64,000 nt of DNA from Pseudocolwellia agarivorans (GTDB taxonomy: Bacteria; Pseudomonadota; Gammaproteobacteria; Enterobacterales; Alteromonadaceae). The stretch's first letter is position 1, and each line of letters starts with the position of its first letter. The notes under the pieces are model-generated. The model was not told the origin of the DNA and did not search any database. It worked only from the letters and a program-made list of their open reading frames with translations. The DNA is taken from contig NZ_MUZU01000003.1 of the NCBI RefSeq assembly GCF_002000085.1, forward strand, positions 310,001 to 374,000, read 5' to 3'. Shown here in pieces: positions 13,026-21,106 of the stretch. The position numbers were made by a program, and so were the translations under genes.

Positions 13026-13613
13026 GTGATAGAAATTATTTCCCCTAAACAATTTAAAACAGTTCCGTGGAAAAACGGCTTAGGTGAAACCACTGAACTG
13101 GCGATTAATCCAGGGGGAATATTAGATAATTTCGATTGGCGTTTAAGTATAGCCAATGTGGTTGAAGATGGACTATTTTCAAACTTTACTGGCTACACCC
13201 GCAACCTAATTTTAATAGAGGGTAACGGTATTAACTTACAACACAACGACAGTAAAATAGACAAATTAAGTAACCTGCTCGATATGGCTACCTTTAACGG
13301 TGGCGATAAAACCGTGGGTAATTTACATTCAGGCGATATTACAGATTTTAATATTATTACCCGTACTAAACGTTTTAATACAAACGTAATAGCTAAACAT
13401 AAACTGGTTGATTATCCGCTAGAAAAAGCCGATTTATGTTTTGTTTACAGTTTATATCGTGATGCTGAGTTGATCATTAGTGATACAAAAGAAGTGATTA
13501 GTTTACCTGCGGGTCACTTATTAAAAATACAGCCGATCTGCCAAACTCAAAACAATATCTTCGCGAGCCTAACAGGCACACATTTAATTGTGGTTTATTT
13601 ATACCAACAATAA
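13026..13613 (+). CDS. HutD/Ves family cupin-like protein
   Basis: A 195-residue protein of the HutD (Ves) family. The N-terminal hallmark VPWKNGLGETTELAI and FDWRLSIANV are both present. Structures of the family show a double cupin fold. HutD is linked genetically to histidine utilisation in Pseudomonas and Ves to a cold-shock-era product in E. coli, but the biochemical role is not settled. It starts with GTG; the overlapping ATG is followed at once by a stop. It lies 19 bases after frmB and may be read from the same transcript, although no functional link to formaldehyde is known. No hut genes are in the window. Confidence 0.85.
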   Translation: MIEIISPKQFKTVPWKNGLGETTELAINPGGILDNFDWRLSIANVVEDGLFSNFTGYTRNLILIEGNGINLQHNDSKIDKLSNLLDMATFNGGDKTVGNLHSGDITDFNIITRTKRFNTNVIAKHKLVDYPLEKADLCFVYSLYRDAELIISDTKEVISLPAGHLLKIQPICQTQNNIFASLTGTHLIVVYLYQQ

Positions 13614-13848
13614 AGTCACACTTACTTCATAAAATATCCTTTTTGCAAACCAATATACATGCAACATATTGAAAAAGTTATATGGTTTGTTTAATACCTA
13701 CAATAATAAACATGACTTTAACCTGCCACAGATAAATGGTAACTTATTGATATTAAAGTATTGTCATGTATCTGACGTGTTAGTGACGTGGTGCAAAGCA
13801 TCATTTATCAGCCAAACTACGAAACAGATAACAGCTAAGGAAGAAATA

Positions 13849-14343
13849 ATGATAGTTAGAAAATTAAGATTGCAGCAAGGCTGGTCTCAAGAACAATTAT
13901 CTGAATTTAGCGGTTTAAGTATTCGCACCATTCAGAGAATTGAACGAGGTCAAAATGCCAGTGTTGAATCTTTAAAGTCTTTAGCTGCTGTTTTTGAAGT
14001 AGAGATAACTGATTTAACACAGGAGAAAGACATGCACGACAATACAATAGAAACGCCACACACGGTTCATGCAACATTAACAAAAGATGAACAATCTGCC
14101 ATTGAATACGTAAAAGATATCAAAGGTTTTTATTCACACTTAATTACTTATGTATGTGTAATTACTGGTTTAGTTATTCTTAACCTAATGACCGCACCGA
14201 ATTATATGTGGTCAGTATGGCCTGCGTTAGGCTGGGGGATTGGTATCGTTTCTCACGGACTTTCAGTTTTTGAAGTGTTTAATTTTTTCAGCCCAGACTG
14301 GGAAAAGAAACAAATTGAAAAAAGATTGGGCCGTAAGTTATAA
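13849..14343 (+). CDS. XRE-family HTH regulator fused to a two-TM (2TM) domain
   Basis: A 164-residue protein with an N-terminal helix-turn-helix (RKLRLQQGWSQEQLSEFSGL and SIRTIQRIERGQNASVESL, about residues 3-55) and a C-terminal hydrophobic '2TM' domain (about 95-160) with two predicted membrane helices around GFYSHLITYVCVITGLVILN. The frame is open from an ATG at 13669, but I place the start at 13849, where AAGGAAG sits seven bases ahead. The upstream 60 codons have no ribosome site and look non-coding. Such proteins are likely membrane-anchored transcription factors. No target is evident. It is the last gene of the rightward block. Confidence 0.85.
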   Translation: MIVRKLRLQQGWSQEQLSEFSGLSIRTIQRIERGQNASVESLKSLAAVFEVEITDLTQEKDMHDNTIETPHTVHATLTKDEQSAIEYVKDIKGFYSHLITYVCVITGLVILNLMTAPNYMWSVWPALGWGIGIVSHGLSVFEVFNFFSPDWEKKQIEKRLGRKL

Positions 14344-14371
14344 CACTTGTCTTTTAAGCTTAAAACGATAA

Positions 14372-14411
14372 AAAAACAAGCCCACTTTTGTTCATTAGTA
14401 GGCTTGTTCAT
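14372..14411 (-). terminator. Rho-independent terminator of the sialate O-acetylesterase-type gene
   Basis: On the minus strand AACAAGCCTAC pairs with GTGGGCTTGTT (11 bp, one G-U) around a 13-base loop, followed by a run of T. It lies 46 bases after the stop of the leftward esterase gene and may also stop the rightward XRE gene transcript. Confidence 0.8.
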
Positions 14412-14457
14412 TTAAAGAGTCTCATCTCAATTTATACTAAAATAAAGTGATATTAGT

Positions 14458-15855
14458 TTACTCTGCCCAATTATCAGTTCGAAATGATGTAGCAGGAAGA
14501 CCTTCTGTATTATAAAGCGTCGCTACCGGGCAATTTTCAAATCCATAACGAACAGCCACCGGTTTTTTAACTTTTTTCGCCCAAACCGTCACACTTTTAT
14601 TTTTTTCAATTTTAACTTCTGCAGGATGAAATACTTTATCTTTTCCAGCAATAGAAAAACCAGTGAGCTTTTTACCGAAACTTGTTAACCCATAATCAGC
14701 ATACTTGAATTTAATAGACATTTTATTATCAAGCGTTTCAAATGTATCTAAAATCGGTCCACTATAAGCAATAGCATTATAATTATAGTTCTTAGCAAGT
14801 GCCCAGTACGCCAACCTATCACCCACAACTTTTTTGTATGGTGGATGAATAAAATTGCACATACCAGAATCCATTAACGACACCATACCTGTATTTTCAA
14901 CATTAAGCATTGTTTGCAACTGAGTTTCTCTTAATAACGCACCATCTATATCTTTATTGTTGCCATAAGGTGCTAATTGAGCAAAATAAAATGGTAGGCT
15001 ACCTTGTTTCCATTTATTACGCCACGAATGGATCATGGCTGAAAATAACTCGGTATATTGACTAGCCCTTGGTCGATTATTTTCACCTTGATACCAAGTA
15101 AACCCTTTAATGGTATAACCAATAAATGGATGAATCATTGCATTATATAATGCGGTTGGTGTTGTTTGCGGGCGTACTTTACGGATATCAGACTCTAATG
15201 GAGTAAAACCTAATGTAGAAAGAACCTCATTAGGAGTCCATGCTTCGGCACTTGAAGCACCATATGCACTTAAAATTAAACCCACAGGACTATCAAGTAC
15301 ATCATTTAATTTTTTCCCAAAAAAATAACAGGTGGCACCAAAGGTAGCAACACTTGCAGGGGTAGCTTGCTCCCACTCTCCGGCTACATCATTTTCAGGT
15401 GTTAAACTTAGAGTTTCTGCTACTTTAAATAAACGAATATTTTTATTTTCTGCATTTAAAATAGCTTCATTGCTGCCGATAACCGCTTGGTTAATGTTTC
15501 CTTTTAATGAGAATTTCATATTAGACTGACCAGAACAAAGCCAAACATCACCAATACTGACATTTTTAATTTTCTTAACACTACTTCCTTTAATCGTTAT
15601 ATCATGATTTAAACCTGCTGATGGGGTAGGTATTTTAATGCGCCAGCTTCCTCTACTGTCTGTTATCGTAGAGAGCTCTTTCCCCCAACTACCTAATACT
15701 GACACTTTGGTATTAGGTTCATCTTCTCCCCATATAGAAACATTTTCATTTTGTTGTAGCATCATGTTGTCGCTAAAAAATGACGGTAATTTCAATTCAG
15801 CAAAACAAGAGTAGGAAGTAAATAAAAGACTTATGATCAATAAATGATTTTTCAT
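14458..15855 (-). CDS. Secreted sialate O-acetylesterase-like (SASA/SGNH) esterase
   Basis: A 465-residue secreted carbohydrate esterase. It has a signal peptide (MKNHLLIISLLFTSYSCFA), a beta-sandwich-like N-terminal part (residues about 20-100), and the SGNH/SASA nucleophile block GDVWLCSGQSNM with S111. FTWYQGENN near residue 265 is the second block of the family, and the histidine in CNFIHPPYK near 338 is a good candidate for the triad histidine. Such enzymes remove acetyl groups from sialic acids or from plant and algal polysaccharides; the natural substrate here cannot be told. It stands with another secreted esterase (16128-16967), with a 272-base gap between them. Confidence 0.87.
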   Translation of the reverse strand: MKNHLLIISLLFTSYSCFAELKLPSFFSDNMMLQQNENVSIWGEDEPNTKVSVLGSWGKELSTITDSRGSWRIKIPTPSAGLNHDITIKGSSVKKIKNVSIGDVWLCSGQSNMKFSLKGNINQAVIGSNEAILNAENKNIRLFKVAETLSLTPENDVAGEWEQATPASVATFGATCYFFGKKLNDVLDSPVGLILSAYGASSAEAWTPNEVLSTLGFTPLESDIRKVRPQTTPTALYNAMIHPFIGYTIKGFTWYQGENNRPRASQYTELFSAMIHSWRNKWKQGSLPFYFAQLAPYGNNKDIDGALLRETQLQTMLNVENTGMVSLMDSGMCNFIHPPYKKVVGDRLAYWALAKNYNYNAIAYSGPILDTFETLDNKMSIKFKYADYGLTSFGKKLTGFSIAGKDKVFHPAEVKIEKNKSVTVWAKKVKKPVAVRYGFENCPVATLYNTEGLPATSFRTDNWAE

Positions 15856-16127
15856 GAGAGTTGTATGTTGTTTTAATTAAATTCAGATTAAATTATCACA
15901 AACCAAAGCCATTTGATAGATTAAAAAACACATTAATTACATACACATAGAGAGAAAAACCATCACTTTTTGATGCTCAAATTTTTTGAAGGTATTAACA
16001 TCGTTAAAGCTAGTGCTTGGCACTCAAAATGACTGATTCCCATCTCGAAGAGACAATAATAATAATATTAAATGTTTAAAAATAAATAGTCCACTGCCCT
16101 TACTTATGTAGCCTTGGTGTATATCAA

Positions 16128-16967
16128 TTATTTAATAAATGCCATTACTGATTTAAGTACCATATCATCAGCTTTATTGATGTGATTAATAATGGATTTA
16201 TGATCTCTGTTTTTTGCTTCAATCACTGCAATGTCGTTGTTTTGTATTTTCATGTTTTTAGCAAAATCTGCAATTTTAATGTCCATGTCTTTATGATCAT
16301 TATCGCCATACATTATTAGCATGGGTATTTTATTTGGTGTTACGTATGAAGTTACCGATGCTGCGGCGTATACGCTTTTATCAGTTCCCCACACTTTTTG
16401 TAAATGATCAGGTTCAAGCCATTTAAGGTTCAATAATGGGCTAATAGGTATTGCCCCTTTAATTTTCCCTGCTAAATTTGGGTATTGCGCGTAATACTTA
16501 TCATCAACTGAAAGTAATGCTGTTAAATATGCCCCTGCAGAATGGCCTGAAATGTACATATTAGAAGTATCGCAACCATGAGCGGCCATATTTTTTTCAG
16601 CCCAAGAAATGGCTGCTGTGGCGTCGTTAATTTGTGCTGGAAACTTATGTTGTGGTGCTAAACGGTAGTTAGGTGCTACAACGCATAAACCTTGTTTAGC
16701 AAAGGCTTTTGAGTATTCACGTGAACCTTTGTCTTTACTGCCCGATGTTAAACCACCGCCATGAAAATGTACTAGTACCGGTGCGTTTTTAGGATTTTGG
16801 GGTAAATACACATCTAACTTATCGCGATTGTCTTCATAGTCAACCGAAGTAAGGTAATCAATATCTTTTAGTACTGAAATGCCTTCAGCTGAATAAGCCT
16901 GATTCGTTAAGCCTGGTCCTAACAAAAACAATGGTATTAGCGCTAATTTTATAGTTGAAATTTTCAT
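16128..16967 (-). CDS. Secreted alpha/beta-hydrolase esterase (BD-FAE/HSL-like)
   Basis: A 279-residue hydrolase with a signal peptide cleaved near AYSA. The oxyanion motif HGGG (69-72) and the nucleophile elbow GHSAG (S143) define the hormone-sensitive-lipase or feruloyl-esterase-like group. YGDNDHKDM near residue 225 probably carries the acid and RDHKSII near the C-terminus the histidine. The substrate is unknown; small acyl or acetyl esters on sugars fit its neighbour, the SASA-type esterase. It is transcribed leftward. A terminator separates it from the M16 peptidase gene upstream, so it has its own promoter. Confidence 0.86.
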   Translation of the reverse strand: MKISTIKLALIPLFLLGPGLTNQAYSAEGISVLKDIDYLTSVDYEDNRDKLDVYLPQNPKNAPVLVHFHGGGLTSGSKDKGSREYSKAFAKQGLCVVAPNYRLAPQHKFPAQINDATAAISWAEKNMAAHGCDTSNMYISGHSAGAYLTALLSVDDKYYAQYPNLAGKIKGAIPISPLLNLKWLEPDHLQKVWGTDKSVYAAASVTSYVTPNKIPMLIMYGDNDHKDMDIKIADFAKNMKIQNNDIAVIEAKNRDHKSIINHINKADDMVLKSVMAFIK

Positions 16968-17019
16968 ATGCTTCCCATGATATGTGATTTTATAGATTTT
17001 AATTTACTGTTATATAAAT

Positions 17020-17044
17020 AAAAACCTGCATAATGCAGGTTTTT
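17020..17044 (-). terminator. Rho-independent terminator of the M16 peptidase gene
   Basis: AAAAACCTGCA, loop TAA, TGCAGGTTTTT: a perfect 11-bp stem with U-rich tails on either strand, 18 bases after the leftward M16 peptidase stop. Confidence 0.88.
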
Positions 17045-17061
17045 ATCAAGTTGTTTTACCA

Positions 17062-19914
17062 TTAAATATTGTGTTCTATCACTTCATACCCTAATGCTTC
17101 AAGTTGTGGCTTTAATACACTGGCATTACCTACCACCACCATCAACATTTCTTTTAAATTAAGATGTTTTTTAGCTAAAGCGTTAATTTCTTCAGCAGTT
17201 ATAGTTTCTACAATTTCGGTACGTTTTTTCACAAAGTCAGGCGTTAAATCATGCTCTAAAATTTGCGCTAAAAAGCCTAATTTTGCATGAGGGGTTTCAT
17301 ACTTTAAGGCATCTTTTTGATTTATTGCTTTACGCATAAAGGCGAGCTCTTCTGCTGTAATACCGTTTTCAGCGTAATTTTTAATTTCTTTTACAAATTC
17401 AACAATCGACTTGTCGGTAACATCAGCTCTTACTTCAGCACTGGCTGTATAAGCACCGGCTAGTTTGTCTGCACTGAAGTATGAACGAGCACCGTAGGTA
17501 TAACCTTTATCTTCACGTAAATTTAGGTTAATACGACTATTAAAAGCACCGCCTAAAGGAAAGTTCATTAAGTACGATTTATAAAACTCACCCGTAATGT
17601 CTTGTGTCATTGAGCGCTTACCTATTCGAATAACGGATTGTGCAGCGTCGTCTTTATTAACGAGGTAAATAACCCCCATTTTTGTATCAGGTATAGGTAA
17701 CGTCAAATCAAGCTCTTCGCCTTTACCTTGCCATGTTTTAAATACATCAAATACTTTAAGTATGTCTTTTTCAGGTAAGTCAGATACAACAATAGCTTGT
17801 CCGTCTTTAGGTTTTACTTGTTTGTTATAAAATGCTTTTACGTCAGCTAAAGTAATATTTTTCAAGCTGGTTTCTGTACCGCTACTTGGTGTGGCTGCTA
17901 TATTGTCTGCATGCAAAAGTTGGCGATAAGCTGTTGTAGCTAAGTAACCTGCATCCTTTTTATTGTTAATCGCACCTTGAATCGCATTATTTTGGTTACG
18001 TATAAAGTCGCTTTCTATAAAGGCCGGTTGCATCAGTTTTTCATTAACTAACGCCATTGTTTCCGTTAAATGTTTCGTTAACGCATTCACACTAATGGTT
18101 AAGTAATGATCCGTTGAAGAAATATTGACTGAACTGCCTAATTTCTCTAACTCGTTACTCATATCCTCGGCACTACGCGTGGTGGTTGATTCATTTAACA
18201 TAGCGGCTAATAACGTGACTAAACCGGCTTTATCTTTAGACTCAAAGTAATGACCCGCTGGGATTTTAAGTAATAATGATGTAGTTGGGGTTTCAGTACT
18301 TTGAGTACCTAATATTTTAATACCATTAGCTAATTCGCTTTGCCACATTTGCGGAACATCAACAGGTTTATTGGCTTTCGCTATAGGCATAACGCTTCGA
18401 TCAAAGTTGTCTTTTACTTTACGTACTTTAATTGCGTTTGCCGAGGTGGAAGCCGTTCGATCAAAGGTTCTTTCTTTTGGTTTAAAGGTGTCTTTTGCGG
18501 CAACCATATCAAGCTTACCTTTAGGCACAACACTCATAATAACGCCATGCTTACCCTTTAAATATTTTTTATACACACGCATAACATCAGCTTTAGTGAC
18601 GCCAGCATAGCGAGCAATATCTTGTTCAATATAATTAGGGTTACCTTTAAAGGTTTGATTAGCGGCTAATTGACTTACTTTTCCTTGTACACTTTGTAAG
18701 CCAAAAACAAAGCTAGCTTCCATATTTGCTTTTGCTTTGATCAAATCATCGTCTTCTACGCCACGTGATTCAAATTCAACTAATGTTTCCCTCATTACTT
18801 TTTCTATATCCGCTAAAGACTTACCTGAAGCTGGATGAGGCAAAGCATACAAATTAAAAGTACAAGCAAGCTCTGAGCAAGGATGGCTGACCGATGCTTG
18901 TACCGTGAGTTGGTTTTTAACTAAGTTTTTATAAAACAATGACGTTTTACCACCGCCCAATATGCTTGATAATAAATCAAGTGGCGCTTCATCTTCGTCG
19001 CGTACTGAAACCGTTGGATACGACATATAAATAAGTGGGAGGTGAACATTATCTTCCATTGAAATATAACGGTCTTCTTTTATCTCAAAAGTGGGTTTTT
19101 CTGGCATTTTTACTTCAGGCCCACGAGGAATGCTACCGAAGTATTTTTTTACTAACGCTAACGTTTCGGTGGTATTAATATCTCCGCCAATAGTTAAGGT
19201 TGCGTTATTAGGGCCGTACCAACGTAAAAAGAAGGCTTTTAGGTCGTTTACATTCACGCGATCTAAATCTTCCATATAGCCTATAACGGGCCAAGAATAA
19301 GGATGCCCTTCTGGGTATAACGCTTGTGCAATACGTTCATTTACACGGCCATAAGGACGGTTATCAACACGTTGACCACGTTCATTTTTTACCGTTTCGC
19401 GTTGTACTTCAAATTTCTCTTGCGTAACTGCATCTACTAAAAAGCCCATGCGATCTGACTCTAGCCATAACATTTTTTCTAATTGATTGGCTGGAACCGT
19501 TTGAAAGTAGTTAGTACGGTCGTTATTAGTTGTACCATTCATGGTACCGCCCGCTTCAGTTACTAACTTAAAATGCTGTTCGTCAGCTACATGTTCAGAT
19601 CCTTGAAACATCATGTGTTCAAAGAAATGAGCAAAACCTGATTTACCCGCCTCTTCTCTACCTGAACCTACGTGATAGGTCATGTCTACATGCACTAAAG
19701 GATCCGATTTATCCGTATGCAAAATTAATGTTAAACCGTTATCTAAAACATATTTTTCATATGGGATCACAGTTTCATGGCCGTCTTTTTTTACTTCTTC
19801 AACGAAGGTAATACCTGAAGCTGTTTGGCTGTCTGTTTTTGAATCTAAATGAGGTAAAGTGCTTTCGCAAGCGGCTAAGCAAGTAATAAGTAATGGCAGA
19901 GTCCATTTTTTCAA
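17062..19914 (-). CDS. M16-family zinc peptidase, lipoprotein, two-lobed
   Basis: A 950-residue pitrilysin/insulinase-family protease with two M16 lobes. The inverted zinc motif HFFEH is at residues 96-100 in the first lobe; the second lobe, as is usual, lacks it. I start it at a TTG at 19914, eight bases after TAGGAG. This gives a proper lipoprotein signal peptide (KKWTLPLLITCLAACE, lipobox LAAC). A GTG at 19983 is in frame but has no ribosome site and would bury the lipobox at residue 39. The mature protein should be lipid-anchored in the periplasm and degrade peptides. The family is certain; the substrate is unknown. Confidence 0.92.
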   Translation of the reverse strand: MKKWTLPLLITCLAACESTLPHLDSKTDSQTASGITFVEEVKKDGHETVIPYEKYVLDNGLTLILHTDKSDPLVHVDMTYHVGSGREEAGKSGFAHFFEHMMFQGSEHVADEQHFKLVTEAGGTMNGTTNNDRTNYFQTVPANQLEKMLWLESDRMGFLVDAVTQEKFEVQRETVKNERGQRVDNRPYGRVNERIAQALYPEGHPYSWPVIGYMEDLDRVNVNDLKAFFLRWYGPNNATLTIGGDINTTETLALVKKYFGSIPRGPEVKMPEKPTFEIKEDRYISMEDNVHLPLIYMSYPTVSVRDEDEAPLDLLSSILGGGKTSLFYKNLVKNQLTVQASVSHPCSELACTFNLYALPHPASGKSLADIEKVMRETLVEFESRGVEDDDLIKAKANMEASFVFGLQSVQGKVSQLAANQTFKGNPNYIEQDIARYAGVTKADVMRVYKKYLKGKHGVIMSVVPKGKLDMVAAKDTFKPKERTFDRTASTSANAIKVRKVKDNFDRSVMPIAKANKPVDVPQMWQSELANGIKILGTQSTETPTTSLLLKIPAGHYFESKDKAGLVTLLAAMLNESTTTRSAEDMSNELEKLGSSVNISSTDHYLTISVNALTKHLTETMALVNEKLMQPAFIESDFIRNQNNAIQGAINNKKDAGYLATTAYRQLLHADNIAATPSSGTETSLKNITLADVKAFYNKQVKPKDGQAIVVSDLPEKDILKVFDVFKTWQGKGEELDLTLPIPDTKMGVIYLVNKDDAAQSVIRIGKRSMTQDITGEFYKSYLMNFPLGGAFNSRINLNLREDKGYTYGARSYFSADKLAGAYTASAEVRADVTDKSIVEFVKEIKNYAENGITAEELAFMRKAINQKDALKYETPHAKLGFLAQILEHDLTPDFVKKRTEIVETITAEEINALAKKHLNLKEMLMVVVGNASVLKPQLEALGYEVIEHNI

Positions 19915-20117
19915 CGTTAAAGCTCCTAAAGAAAACAATCGATGAGATTTGAATAGCAATAGCTTATTAAAACCGAAAAGCACACTATTAACCAGTAGTA
20001 GACATTTTTATTTACAATTAGTTGTTTAGCTTAAGTTAATAAAGGCGTTAGATCCTTTACAAATCTTTACATTACCTCGTATTTCCTTCTTATAAATTTA
20101 ATGTAATATCGCGTTTT

Positions 20118-20170
20118 GTATCCATGCAATTTCAAAGTGACCATTTGTCACCGTAAAGAGGTATGGATAC
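20118..20170 (+). promoter_or_regulatory. Nested inverted repeats upstream of the EF-hand gene
   Basis: GTATCCAT (20118-20125) pairs with ATGGATAC (20163-20170), and inside it GTGAC (20137-20141) pairs with GTCAC (20147-20151). A third small hairpin (AGCTA/TAGCT) follows before the gene. This could be a structured mRNA leader or paired operator sites; I cannot tell which. Confidence 0.4.
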
Positions 20171-20220
20171 ATGAAGCTATAACTGTGTAGCTGAAAAATT
20201 TATTATTGGAAGATAGAAGC

Positions 20221-20466
20221 ATGAAAAATTTTCATAAAGCGTTAATTGTAGCCACAACTTTAGGCTTAGTTTTTACAGCCCAAGCAAAAGATGTAAGCAA
20301 AGCTGATTGGATAAAAAAGCAAGAAAGCAATGCTCAAAAGAAAGGCAAAGAGATGAAATCTGGAGCCTTAGAAAAAAGATGGAAAAAAATTGATACTAAT
20401 GCTGATGGCGTCTTAAGCAAAGCAGAAGCGATGGAAGCTAAGAAAAATAGAAAAAAGAATCAATAA
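20221..20466 (+). CDS. Small secreted EF-hand calcium-binding protein
   Basis: An 81-residue protein with a signal peptide ending in FTAQA and one EF-hand loop, DTNADGVLSKAE, near residue 60. The loop has calcium ligands at positions 1, 3, 5 and 12. The rest is lysine-rich and ends in KKNRKKNQ. I use the ATG at 20221, after GGAAG; a TTG 15 bases upstream overlaps that ribosome site. It probably binds calcium in the periplasm. No function is established. A terminator follows. Confidence 0.8.
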   Translation: MKNFHKALIVATTLGLVFTAQAKDVSKADWIKKQESNAQKKGKEMKSGALEKRWKKIDTNADGVLSKAEAMEAKKNRKKNQ

Positions 20467-20517
20467 ACAGACTTGCCTGATCCTGTAACAAATGTTGCTA
20501 CAGCTCACTTACTTTTT

Positions 20518-20542
20518 AAAAGCCGCTTTAGAGCGGTTTTTA
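20518..20542 (+). terminator. Rho-independent terminator of the EF-hand gene
   Basis: CCGCT, loop TTAG, AGCGG, extended by A-U pairs to 10 bp and merging with a T run, 51 bases after the stop. Confidence 0.82.
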
Positions 20543-20862
20543 AACACTCAAAACATATTATTATGAAATTTTATTACATATTGTATATTTTTATTCTGTG
20601 TAGCGTTTTTCTTTTCATCAATAGATCTTCTACTTTTATACGCTAAATATTTGATCCGTTATCCCATATATTACACAATAAAAACGGATAAAAATTCCAT
20701 AAATAATATTCTTGATGAATAAAACACTAAAAATAGATTTAAGCGAAGCAAGTGACATTCTGAATTATAGCGACTAAAAGTCGATATATAGAAGAAGTTA
20801 AAGAACAAGTCTGTCAATTAACATTGGTTGTAGCATAACGTTTATATAACTTTAATTTAGGC
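20543..20862. other. Intergenic stretch, nothing recognised
   Basis: About 320 AT-rich bases between the EF-hand terminator and the end of the candidate sRNA. I see no open frame with a ribosome site and no strong hairpin. Confidence 0.5.
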
Positions 20863-20954
20863 AAAAAAAAACCGACAACAGAGTCATCGGTATAGTTAGC
20901 TATGAGGAAAGCTTAAAATTACAATTATTACAACAAGCGTTCACATCAGGAACG
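20863..20954 (-). ncRNA. Candidate small RNA downstream of polA (Spot 42 position)
   Basis: On the minus strand a strong promoter (20961-20990) is followed by about 92 bases ending in a Rho-independent terminator. The terminator stem ACCGATGAC/GTTGTCGGT (9 bp with two G-U pairs, 3-base loop) precedes nine U. The 5' end folds as CGUUC/GAACG with a 7-base loop. The middle is unpaired and holds UUUCCUCAU, complementary to Shine-Dalgarno sequences. There is no open reading frame. E. coli spf (Spot 42) lies in the same place, downstream of polA, but I see no clear sequence match to Spot 42. It is supported by promoter, terminator and layout only. Confidence 0.6.
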
Positions 20955-20960
20955 AATTGA

Positions 20961-20990
20961 ATTATAGAGCAAGAGCTCTATATATGTAAA
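20961..20990 (-). promoter_or_regulatory. Predicted sigma-70 promoter of the candidate sRNA
   Basis: On the minus strand -35 TTTACA (20985-20990), an 18-base spacer and a perfect -10 TATAAT (20961-20966). Transcription would start near 20954. It is among the best promoter-like sequences in the window and faces no protein gene. Confidence 0.65.
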
Positions 20991-20992
20991 GC

Positions 20993-21017
20993 AAAAATGT
21001 AAATTAATTACATTTTT
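20993..21017 (-). terminator. Possible AT-rich terminator after polA
   Basis: AAAAATGTAA and TTACATTTTT form a 10-bp AT-rich stem with a short loop, about 90 bases after the polA stop and just upstream of the sRNA promoter. Its low GC makes it a weak candidate. Confidence 0.35.
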
Positions 21018-21106
21018 GTACTTTTACACCAAATTAATCGATTTATTTATTCGAATCGGTATATGCAATAATTGCACTGCTAATAAAATCCATTTAGAGC
21101 CTTTAG

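Noticed and set aside
13669-13848. N-terminal extension of the XRE-2TM regulator
   Set aside because: The ATG at 13849 has a strong ribosome site and begins directly at the HTH domain; the upstream 60 codons look non-coding.
20863-20954. Calling the candidate sRNA Spot 42 (spf)
   Set aside because: The location fits, but I could not see the conserved Spot 42 sequence, so I left it unnamed.
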